Assembly (NCBI RefSeq): GCF_047302405.1
Contig: NZ_CP154853.1
Location: forward strand, 124,001 to 188,000
DNA length: 64,000 nt
Direction: 5' to 3'
DNA from: Alkalihalobacillus sp047302405
GTDB taxonomy: Bacteria; Bacillota; Bacilli; Bacillales; Bacillaceae_D
Part shown: positions 45,121 through 52,214 of the stretch, piece by piece
How positions within the stretch are numbered: the first letter of the stretch is position 1
Layout: each line of letters begins with the position of its first letter
Notes under the pieces: model-generated
Databases searched by the model: none
What the model saw: the letters and a program-made list of their open reading frames with translations, nothing else
What the model was told of the DNA's origin: nothing
Program-made: the position numbers and the translations under genes

Positions 45121-45676
45121 TTTCGATTCCTCCTTTAATGGTTGCAATGGCTGTTAATGCCCAGTCAATCGCGGCTTGAGTCGTTCTTTTTCCGTAATCC
45201 AATGTAAGAAGCCAATACTGTTCATCGGATTGTCCCGTTGAATGAGTCAAAATCGACTGTTCGATAGTTGAAAAAACAGCCATTCGCTCTTGGAGTTTTT
45301 GGACGTATTGTTCAATTTGTTCAATCGTGAGTTGGTGATTTTTTTGATGGCTACTAAAAAAAAGCTTTAAAAGCAATTCATTTTTTTCAATAGCCACTTT
45401 TTCGATTGGAGTTTCTAACCAATCTTGTAGAGTCATCTGTCCTTTTTTAGTAATAAAATAGTTTTTTTTATTTGGTTTGTTTTCTTGTTCAACCTCCTCT
45501 ACATAAGCTAATCCATCAGCAACTAAAGCTTTTAACATTGGATAAATTTGTCCGTAACTAATTTTCCAAAAATGATTTAAGCTGTTGTCGATCATTTGTT
45601 TAATCTCGTAACCGGAGTTACAGGTCGTCGTTAATATTCCAAGTATTGCGTACTTTGTATGATTTTCTTGTGCCAT
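45113..45676 (-). CDS. PadR-family transcriptional regulator
   Basis: The 187-residue protein has a PadR winged helix: YAILGILTTTCNSGYEIKQMID at the N-terminus, then ISYGQIYPMLKALVADGLAYVEE and a NYFITKKGQMTLQDWLE wing. A C-terminal helical dimerisation domain (Vir_act_alpha_C type) starts near residue 95. It probably represses its own operon with the DUF4188 gene. Upstream (45700-45740) there is an ATATATC-rich dyad that may be its operator. Confidence 0.88.
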   Translation of the reverse strand: MAQENHTKYAILGILTTTCNSGYEIKQMIDNSLNHFWKISYGQIYPMLKALVADGLAYVEEVEQENKPNKKNYFITKKGQMTLQDWLETPIEKVAIEKNELLLKLFFSSHQKNHQLTIEQIEQYVQKLQERMAVFSTIEQSILTHSTGQSDEQYWLLTLDYGKRTTQAAIDWALTAIATIKGGIENG

Positions 45677-45934
45677 CTCGATTCATCCTTCTATATCTTT
45701 TTGATATATATCATTTAGTTATATATTAAAGGATATATAAGAAATAAAGCAAGTGTTTTGTTTTAATTTTCTCAACTTTCGCATCGAGAAAATCCGTTCA
45801 ACTAGTTGGCAGAGCGAAAGGGAAGCTCTTAAACAAATGCCCTTGACACGTTTGAAAAGCGAGAACGTACTATCACACCAAACGGATAAACTGCGCATCA
45901 AGAAAAAATAATAGGCCCTCCGGCGGTCGCTCCC

Positions 45935-46043
45935 AAACAGACACTCCGCGTCCTTGCCGAGAACCTCATGAGCCTCCTCAGCGTTTCACGCTTGCGGGGT
46001 CTCATTGGACGGTTTATTCCTGCGGGAGTCTCCGTGTCTGTTT
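45935..46043 (-). repeat. GC-rich hairpin repeat, covarying-stem copy A
   Basis: On the minus strand, AAACAGACAC pairs exactly with GTGTCTGTTT at the far end (10 bp). The interior has GGAGACTCCCGCAGGAATAAACCG and GAGGAGGCTC. The outer arms differ in sequence from those of the copy at 46389 but keep perfect complementarity. Confidence 0.8.
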
Positions 46044-46388
46044 GTCCGCTAGATAATGGAATCGAATCTAGGTTCGGTTTTCTCATTGAATAAAAAAACA
46101 GTCATGACTTCAAAGTACATTAGCTTGAGAATGATTTTTCTCCTTCCATGACTCATTCCGTTACAGTTGTAAACCAATCAGTGTGGATGCTCTGTACGTT
46201 AGCTAGATGATCGAGCTTGTTTCGATTGGAATCCTGTCTTTTCATGACGGCAGACTTAGGAAAAAAATAGGTGGCAACGACCTATTTAGTTCCATAACCA
46301 ACAAAGTGAAGAAGAAGGTCCTTCTGCGTTAGAAATAGCTGATTGAGAATGGCCCTATCATCAAGCATCTCCCCTACACTTAGCGGAC

Positions 46389-46490
46389 AAAACCATACGG
46401 AGACTCCCGCAGGAATAAACCGTGGAGCGAGACCCCACAGGTGTACCGAGGAGGCTCGCCAGGTTCCTGCTGGACGCGGAGTATGGTTTT
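46389..46490 (+). repeat. GC-rich hairpin repeat, covarying-stem copy B
   Basis: AAAACCATAC at 46389-46398 pairs exactly with GTATGGTTTT at 46481-46490. The interior is nearly the same as in the copy at 45935-46043 (minus strand). Confidence 0.8.
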
Positions 46491-46685
46491 GGTAGCGACA
46501 GCCGAAGCGCTTAATTTTAGTGAACAATTTCCTTCAACAGCCTACGAAGAGATGTGTTCAGACTGTCAACGATTGAACCGTTCATGTAAAGTCAATTGGA
46601 GTAGTGTATCGCCCTAAAGTTAATCTCTATCAACGGTTAAGGGTCAATTATACGCTGCGAAAGTTGAGTAATTTTCTAACAAATA

Positions 46686-46714
46686 TTGTTTTCTTTTTGT
46701 AGAGATGGTAAAGT
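46686..46714 (+). promoter_or_regulatory. probable promoter of the leader-hisS unit
   Basis: TTGTTT at 46686-46691 and TAAAGT at 46709-46714 are 17 bp apart. The start point would be near 46721, just before the leader-peptide ribosome site at 46726. Confidence 0.5.
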
Positions 46715-46740
46715 AACAGAAATCTAGGAGTGTGATTAGT

Positions 46741-46791
46741 GTGAAAAGTCGAAACCGCTCAATATTAATGAACCAACATCATCATATGTAA
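46741..46791 (+). CDS. histidine leader peptide (16 residues, three consecutive His codons)
   Basis: GTG 46741 is preceded by AGGAG at 46726-46730. It encodes MKSRNRSILMNQHHHM followed by TAA. CAT CAT CAT sits just before the stop, at 46777-46785. The stop runs directly into a hairpin (46790-46835), and then a strong terminator precedes the histidyl-tRNA synthetase-like gene. This is the arrangement of ribosome-mediated attenuation: shortage of charged tRNA-His would stall the ribosome at the His codons. It was too short for ordinary gene calling. The link to control is inference. Confidence 0.8.
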   Translation: MKSRNRSILMNQHHHM

Positions 46792-46835
46792 AAGTCTTGC
46801 TACAGATTAAAAAAATTAATCTTAGGAAGACTTTT
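46790..46835 (+). promoter_or_regulatory. attenuator hairpin 1 (pause / antitermination region)
   Basis: AAAAGTCTT pairs with AAGACTTTT; an inner AGATTA/TAATCT stem extends it. The left arm begins at the leader stop codon, so a ribosome on the His codons would cover it. A TTAATC within its right side can pair with GATTAA in the terminator left arm, but only over six bases. Confidence 0.6.
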
Positions 46836-46842
46836 TCCCATG

Positions 46843-46890
46843 AAACCGCATTGATTAAAGAGTTTATTTTAATCAATGCGGTTTTTTATT
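46843..46890 (+). terminator. attenuator terminator upstream of hisS paralogue
   Basis: A perfect 17-bp stem (46843-46859 with 46868-46884) has an eight-base loop and is followed by TTT ATTTTATT. It lies between the leader peptide and the synthetase start at 46925, so read-through is needed for expression. The leader also holds AAACCGC (46752-46758), a copy of the left arm that could compete for the right arm. Confidence 0.9.
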
Positions 46891-46924
46891 TTATTATATT
46901 TACAAATATTAGGAGGTAATTGAT

Positions 46925-48214
46925 GTGAGAAAGAGTGTTGTCATTAAAAATGTAAAAGGTACAACTGACTATATGCCAAAGGAAGAGTCAGTGAGAAGAA
47001 AAGTTCGTCGTATATTAGAAGATATTTTTATGGCGTACGGGTGTTTACCACTAGAGACTTCTATTATAAATGAAGCCAAATTACTAGCGTCTAAATATGG
47101 TGGTGGGACGGAAATTTTAGAGGAAATGTACCTTCTTACAGATCGAGGAGAACGAGAGCTTGCCCTGAGGTATGATTTGACGATTCCTTTTGTAAAAGTG
47201 GTTGCTATGAATCCTACTTTGCCAATGCCCTTCAAACGATATGAAATAGGAAAAGTTTTTCGGGATGGCCCAATTAAAACTGGGAGATACCGTGAATTTA
47301 CGCAATGTGATGTTGATATAGTCGGAGTCCAATCACAAATAGCTGAGGCTGAATTAATTTCGATGGCGGTCGATGTTTTTGAGAAATTAGGAATAGATAT
47401 TGAGATTGAAATAAATAACCGTAAGTTGTTATCAGGGTTATTAAAAAGCTTTGAAGTAGATCCAGCAAAAATAAATTCAGTGATTTTAACGATTGATAAA
47501 TTTTTGAAAATTGGGGTTGATGGTGTTGTAAAGGAACTAAAAGATAAAGCTGTGGAAGCCAATTCAATCAAAAAAGTTATCGAGTTTTTAAATAAAGAAT
47601 GGACATTTAAAGAGTTCAAGAAAATCGATGTTCGGAATGAATGGTTTCTAGAAGGATTGCAGGAAACAGAAGAGCTGCTGAATTATTTAGAGGCCATTGA
47701 TTTAATGGGCTGTTGTGTATTTAATCCTTACTTAGCAAGAGGGCTTGAAATTTATACGGGTACCATTTATGAGATCTTTTTAAAGGATCGTTCGATTCAA
47801 TCAAGTATTGGAGCAGGTGGACGTTATGATGAGGCGATAAACGGTTTTCTTGGTACGGATGACTGCTATCCCACTGTAGGACTTTCATTTGGTTTAGACG
47901 TGATCTGTACTGCTTTGGAACAAAGTGGACAAAATCTAAAGTCAGCCATCGATTACTATATTATTCCATTAGGTTATGAGAAAGAAGCGATGCAAGTCGC
48001 AAAAACCTTAAGGGGGAATGGCTTCTCTGTTGAAATGGAATTAGGGACGAAAAAAATAACAAAAGCCCTAAAAAAAGCTAACCGAATAGCGGTACAGAAG
48101 GTGATTATAATCGGTGAAAAAGAAGTAAAAGAAGGCTTCTATACAGAAAAAGAAATGGAGAATGGGGGAGAGAAGAAGATTGAGTTTGAATACAAAATTT
48201 ATGGAGTGATGTAA
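46925..48214 (+). CDS. histidyl-tRNA synthetase paralogue (HisS2-like)
   Basis: The start is GTG, eight bases after AGGAGG. The 429-residue class II synthetase core has GTTDYMPKE at the N-terminus, motif 2 in YEIGKVFRDGPIKTGRYREFTQCDVD near residue 105, the His-binding region ARGLEIYTG near residue 275 (most HisRS have LxRGLDYYT-type), motif 3-like GAGGRYDEA and YPTVGLSFGLD, and then an anticodon-binding domain from about 335. The anticodon domain is kept, so it is probably a charging enzyme rather than HisZ. The usual hisS sits with aspS and is not in this window. The gene has its own His leader and terminator. Confidence 0.85.
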   Translation: MRKSVVIKNVKGTTDYMPKEESVRRKVRRILEDIFMAYGCLPLETSIINEAKLLASKYGGGTEILEEMYLLTDRGERELALRYDLTIPFVKVVAMNPTLPMPFKRYEIGKVFRDGPIKTGRYREFTQCDVDIVGVQSQIAEAELISMAVDVFEKLGIDIEIEINNRKLLSGLLKSFEVDPAKINSVILTIDKFLKIGVDGVVKELKDKAVEANSIKKVIEFLNKEWTFKEFKKIDVRNEWFLEGLQETEELLNYLEAIDLMGCCVFNPYLARGLEIYTGTIYEIFLKDRSIQSSIGAGGRYDEAINGFLGTDDCYPTVGLSFGLDVICTALEQSGQNLKSAIDYYIIPLGYEKEAMQVAKTLRGNGFSVEMELGTKKITKALKKANRIAVQKVIIIGEKEVKEGFYTEKEMENGGEKKIEFEYKIYGVM

Positions 48215-48363
48215 TGATAGGGAATGATGTTAGCGATCGGTAGTGGTGTGGAAAAAGAGAGTTGGAACGCCTCGAAACCTAGTATGGCCGTGGTTAATGT
48301 GAAAAAAAGCCGCCCCCCCCCAGCCCAACTGGAGCAATAATCCGAAATTTGAATATTATACAA

Positions 48364-48395
48364 TAAAAACCCGGTGATTTACTTGAAATCACCGG
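48364..48395 (-). terminator. terminator of the spore-coat genes
   Basis: CCGGTGATTT pairs perfectly with AAATCACCGG; on the minus strand GTTTTTATTG follows. It may also stop transcripts coming from hisS2. A 9-C tract at 48313-48321 lies just beyond. Confidence 0.8.
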
Positions 48396-48435
48396 AAGTA
48401 TTTTTACTTTAAACTCATGCAACTGGAAGCTGTTT

Positions 48436-48780
48436 TTACGAATAATTTTGTCCGCCTTGTCCTTGTGGATAAGGGAATTGATTTTTGTAGCCAGTGAACT
48501 TTTGATAATCTTGCTGGATGGATTGTTGGTCGGCTGCATCATAGCTATATAGTCCTTTTTTGAACATGACATTAAATAAATCACGTTGGCAGTTATGGGT
48601 TTCGTTTGCGATCTGATTAATGTCTTGGAACAATTGAGCATGGCTCGCCTCTGTCGCTGCCAGACTATAGGAATTACACAAATATTTCTCTGTCGAAAGT
48701 TGGTCAGTAATAAAATCTTGCTCCGACATTTGTGGAGTTTTTGGAATCGGTATTTGTGGGTTTTGAATTTTTTGGCTCAT
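48436..48780 (-). CDS. spore coat protein, CotF family
   Basis: The 114-residue protein has a CotF-like core: MSEQDFITDQLSTEKYLCNSYSLAATEASHAQLFQDI and then CQRDLFNVMFKKGLY. The C-terminus KNQFPYPQGQGGQ is low-complexity. The fold is a ferritin-like four-helix bundle assembled on the spore surface. The ribosome site GAGGAATTC is on the minus strand. Expression is expected from a mother-cell promoter, although none was identified. Confidence 0.85.
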   Translation of the reverse strand: MSQKIQNPQIPIPKTPQMSEQDFITDQLSTEKYLCNSYSLAATEASHAQLFQDINQIANETHNCQRDLFNVMFKKGLYSYDAADQQSIQQDYQKFTGYKNQFPYPQGQGGQNYS

Positions 48781-48834
48781 CTGAATTCCTCCTTCTTATG
48801 CTCGAAAATACGGATTAGCAATCCTAATGAATAT

Positions 48835-49128
48835 TTACTGTAGCTGGCCATTTGTGACTTGTTGTTGCTGTTGCTGAGGTTGTAAATGGCTCAGGATTTT
48901 TTCATAATGTCGTTCATGCATTTGCCCAGCATTTTCTAACGCTTGTTTAATTTCAGGATCGGGGCACTGACCCGCATAAAAATGAGCTTTTTTCATAGCC
49001 ACTAAATTCCATGACAGCATATCCGATAAATAAAGGCTATCCTTTGTTGAAAGAATGGCAGGTGGTTCTTGGTATTGCGGCTGCTGTTGTTGCTGCGGTT
49101 GACCTTGATTTTGACTTTGTTGTTGCAT
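48835..49128 (-). CDS. Gln-rich CotF/YhcQ-like spore protein
   Basis: The start at 49128 (MQQQSQNQGQ) follows GGGGGAGATTTT; the longer frame to 49218 lacks a site. The 97-residue protein has a Gln-rich N-terminus and C-terminus around a helical core LSTKDSLYLSDMLSWNLVAMKKAHFYAG and ENAGQMHERHYEKILSHL. This is similar to small spore coat proteins of the YhcQ/CotF type. It lies 54 bp upstream of the cotF-like gene on the same strand and is probably co-expressed. Confidence 0.78.
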   Translation of the reverse strand: MQQQSQNQGQPQQQQQPQYQEPPAILSTKDSLYLSDMLSWNLVAMKKAHFYAGQCPDPEIKQALENAGQMHERHYEKILSHLQPQQQQQQVTNGQLQ

Positions 49129-49325
49129 AAAATCTCCCCCTAAAAAATGATGAACCGTTAAATTTAAGACGGTTACCCCTATAGAATTTGATTTTTTTCT
49201 TATTAATATAAGCGACAATTATTGGTGAACCATGACTTTCAGAACGTTATAAAAAAAATCTGAATAAATTTTAAAAAATTTTAAAAATATTGAAGGTTAT
49301 CGGCGATTTATCGCGAATTATATAA

Positions 49326-49338
49326 TTAAGCGCTTACA
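49326..49338. promoter_or_regulatory. candidate cre (CcpA) site upstream of fadN
   Basis: TTAAGCGCTTACA reads TGTAAGCGCTTAA on the other strand, close to the cre consensus TGwAAnCGnTnwCA. It would fit glucose repression of beta-oxidation. The remaining 380-bp gap is AT-rich and has no gene. Confidence 0.5.
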
Positions 49339-49510
49339 ATTCCATTGTGTGATCGTCTAAAACAAATTTAAATGCAACGTAAATCCAAGTCGTATGAGCC
49401 AAATATGACTGAATTATTATGAGAATTTACGATTTAGCAGCATCTTTAGTCAATCACTTGCATATGGAACAGTAGGGTTATTTTATATTTTAAAAATGAG
49501 GAGGGTATCC

Positions 49511-51898
49511 ATGCCTGTTCAAATTAGGAAAGCTGCCGTTATTGGGGCGGGAGTAATGGGGGCGCAAATCGCTGCAGTCTTGGCCAATGCAGGAATTCAG
49601 ACATTGTTATTTGATTTGCAGCCAAAGGAATTATCAGAGAAGGAATCAAAGCTGGGACTTTCTTTAGATAATGCCGTAGTCAAGAATCGTTACGCTTTGG
49701 AAGCCATTACGAAATTGACAAAAATGAAACCAGCTCCACTTGGTACAAGAGAACAAGCCAAACTAATTCAAGCTTGTAATTTAACAGATGACTTTAAAAA
49801 GTTAGCTGAAGTGGATTGGATTATTGAAGCGGTTGTTGAAAATATGTCCGTCAAACAAGACCTTTTTGAACGAATTGAGAAGGTGAAAAAATCAAGTTGT
49901 ATCGTAAGTTCAAATACTTCTGGATTGTCCATTGAAAAAATGGTTTCCACATGTTCTGATGAGTTTAAAAAGAATTTTCTAGGAATCCACTTTTTTAACC
50001 CGCCACGATATTTGAAGCTTGTTGAATTTATTCCAAGTAATTCAACCGACACAAGTACAATCGCAAATATGAAAGCGTTTACTGAAAAGAGATTAGGAAA
50101 AACCGTTGTCTTAGCTAAAGATTCTCCTAATTTTATTGCGAATCGGATTGGGACGTATGGGCTTTTGTTAACGGTACAAGAAATGGAGAAAAGCGGATTA
50201 ACGGTATCAGATGTTGATGCTTTAACCGGAAAATTAATTGGTCGACCGAAAAGTGCAACGTTCCGAACACTTGATGTTGTTGGTCTGGACACATTTCTAC
50301 ATGTAGCGAAGACCGTATATGATCATACAGAAGGTAAGGAACAGGACTTATTTGACCCACCAAACTTTATGAAAAAATTAGTTGAAAATGGTGCGATTGG
50401 TCAAAAGGCAGGAAAAGGATTTTACCAAAAAGTCAAAAAAGATGGCAAATCGGTTATTTTAGCGATAAATCCAAAGACATTAGAATATGATGAAACGACG
50501 AAGTATCAATCGGAACTAATCGGACAAACAAAACAAATCAAATCATTAAGAAAACGACTCCCTTTTATCGTTTCTCAAAATAGTAAAGATGCGAAATTTA
50601 TATGGAACTTAATTTCGAATGTGCTTGTTTATGCAGCTGAGAAAAAGGATGATATTGCCGATGACATTTATTCAATTGATGTGGCGATGAAAACTGGTTT
50701 TGGTTGGGAAGCTGGCCCATTTGAAATGTGGGATATGATCGGCGTGAAAGAAACACTAACGAAAATGAAAGAATCAGGTTTAACTGTTCCATCTTGGATT
50801 GATGAAATGGTTGCTAATGGTTTTACGAGTTTTTATCAAAATGAGCAATATTATGATGAGAAAAAAGGAAATTATGTTTCAATCCCTAAAAAGGATGGGT
50901 ATTACAATTTAACTCTTCTTAAAAAAGAGAAGAAGATTTTCGGAAATGATGGAGCAAGCTTACTTGATATCGGTGATGATGTTGTATTAATGGAAATGCA
51001 CTCACCAAATCAATCAATCGGACTTGATGTACTCGATATGATTCGTCGCTCGGTTGAAGAAGCAGAAAAATCATATAAAGGGCTTGTGATTAGTCATCAA
51101 GGGAAAAACTTCTGTGTAGGTGCCAATTTATTAATGATTTTACTTGAAGCTCAAAGTGATAATTATGAGGATATTGAAGATATCATTCATATTTTCCAAC
51201 AAACAATGAGTAAAGTTCGTTATTCAGCTAAACCAGTAGTTGTTGGAGCATTTGGAATGACTCTCGGTGGTGGCGTAGAAATGAGCTTACCAGCGGCTAG
51301 CATTCATGCCGATTTTGAAACATATATGGGCTTAGTCGAAACAGGTGTCGGTCTTATTCCAGGCGGTGGCGGAAACAAAGAACTTTATTTACGCAATCTA
51401 AAAAATGCGGCTAACGATGTTAAGTTTGATTTACAAAATGTAGCGAACAAAACGTTTGAGACGATTGCAATGGCTTCCGTTTCAACTTCAGCTCTTGAAG
51501 CGAAGCAATTAAATTATTTAGGTGACAATGACGTGATTATTTTTGATAAAGAGGAGATTATTGAGCGCTCCAAACAGACCGTTCTGACTCTGGAGAAAAA
51601 TCACTATATGCCACCGACTAGAGAGCCTATTCCAGTCGTAGGTGAGACCGGTTATGCGACGATGCTTTTAGGAGCGAAAAGTCTTCACTTTGCCGGAAGA
51701 ATTAGTGAACATGATTTAAAAATTGCCGAAAAATTGGCCTTCGTTATTGCTGGAGGACGAGTCGCAAAAGGAACGCTCGTGGATGAGCAGTATTTGCTTG
51801 ATATCGAAAGAGAAGCCTTTTTAAGCCTTGTCGGTGAACCAAAAACGCAACAACGAATGCAACATATGTTAATGACGAAAAAGCCATTACGGAATTAG
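49511..51898 (+). CDS. fadN: 3-hydroxyacyl-CoA dehydrogenase / enoyl-CoA hydratase
   Basis: ATG 49511 follows GAGGAGGG. The 795-residue bifunctional protein has an N-terminal NAD-binding Rossmann region (VIGAGVMGAQIAAVLANAG), SSNTSGLSIEKM, HFFNPPRYLKLVEFIP and the HCDH C-terminal helices. A crotonase-type domain after residue 500 contains GANLLMILLEAQ and FGMTLGGGVEMSLPA. The dehydrogenase-first order is that of B. subtilis FadN (YusL). It carries out steps two and three of fatty acid beta-oxidation. Confidence 0.95.
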   Translation: MPVQIRKAAVIGAGVMGAQIAAVLANAGIQTLLFDLQPKELSEKESKLGLSLDNAVVKNRYALEAITKLTKMKPAPLGTREQAKLIQACNLTDDFKKLAEVDWIIEAVVENMSVKQDLFERIEKVKKSSCIVSSNTSGLSIEKMVSTCSDEFKKNFLGIHFFNPPRYLKLVEFIPSNSTDTSTIANMKAFTEKRLGKTVVLAKDSPNFIANRIGTYGLLLTVQEMEKSGLTVSDVDALTGKLIGRPKSATFRTLDVVGLDTFLHVAKTVYDHTEGKEQDLFDPPNFMKKLVENGAIGQKAGKGFYQKVKKDGKSVILAINPKTLEYDETTKYQSELIGQTKQIKSLRKRLPFIVSQNSKDAKFIWNLISNVLVYAAEKKDDIADDIYSIDVAMKTGFGWEAGPFEMWDMIGVKETLTKMKESGLTVPSWIDEMVANGFTSFYQNEQYYDEKKGNYVSIPKKDGYYNLTLLKKEKKIFGNDGASLLDIGDDVVLMEMHSPNQSIGLDVLDMIRRSVEEAEKSYKGLVISHQGKNFCVGANLLMILLEAQSDNYEDIEDIIHIFQQTMSKVRYSAKPVVVGAFGMTLGGGVEMSLPAASIHADFETYMGLVETGVGLIPGGGGNKELYLRNLKNAANDVKFDLQNVANKTFETIAMASVSTSALEAKQLNYLGDNDVIIFDKEEIIERSKQTVLTLEKNHYMPPTREPIPVVGETGYATMLLGAKSLHFAGRISEHDLKIAEKLAFVIAGGRVAKGTLVDEQYLLDIEREAFLSLVGEPKTQQRMQHMLMTKKPLRN

Positions 51899-51901
51899 TT
51901 C

Positions 51902-52075
51902 AGCTACGTCCGTTAGAAGCTCGAGAAAAATCGGTTCGTCTTATGAAGACAAAAAGCGTCTTCAACGGCCGCCCCTGCCCACAGGACGTGGGTACAAGGC
52001 GTTGCGGCAGGATGGCGCGAATTTAGCGTTGAACTTTGATATTTCTCGCTTCTAGGCAAACGGACTGCGCTTTTT
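51902..52075 (+). repeat. inverted-repeat unit, long copy, in the fadN-fadA gap
   Basis: It begins GCTACGTCCGTTAGAAGCTC and ends GCTTCTAGGCAAACGGACTG, so the ends are imperfectly inverted. An inner GAAGAC...GTCTTC hairpin is followed by a GC-rich insert. It is repeated in shorter form at 52084. Confidence 0.8.
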
Positions 52076-52083
52076 ATTTAATC

Positions 52084-52198
52084 TAGCTACGTCCGTTAGA
52101 AGCTCGAGAAAAATCGGTTCGTCTTATGAAGACAAAAAGCGTCTTCAGAAGCCGTCCCTAATTTTTTCTCGCTTCTAGGCAAACGGACTGCGCTTTTA
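52084..52198 (+). repeat. inverted-repeat unit, short copy, in the fadN-fadA gap
   Basis: It matches the first 60 bp and last 35 bp of the unit at 51902 almost exactly, but lacks about 60 bp of interior. It ends just before the fadA ribosome site (AAGGAGG). Confidence 0.8.
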
Positions 52199-52214
52199 TT
52201 CAAGGAGGGATACG

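Larger units (their letters stand above)
45677..46700. other. about 1-kb non-coding, repeat-rich region upstream of hisS paralogue
   Basis: It holds two GC-rich hairpin repeats in opposite orientation (45935-46043 and 46389-46490). Between them, on the minus strand at about 46148-46276, is a short open stretch (reading ...KSAVMKRQDSNRNKLD...) that ends in a stop and has no start. This looks like a decayed mobile element or gene remnant rather than a working gene. Confidence 0.5.

Noticed and set aside
46282..46527. 81-residue minus-strand frame
   Set aside because: Most of it is the GC-rich hairpin repeat read as protein.
45677..46924. T-box riboswitch upstream of hisS2
   Set aside because: No T-box core sequence or specifier-loop arrangement was found; the visible element is a leader peptide plus terminator.
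46969..47619. 216-residue minus-strand frame inside hisS2
   Set aside because: Antisense shadow; the plus strand carries full synthetase motifs.
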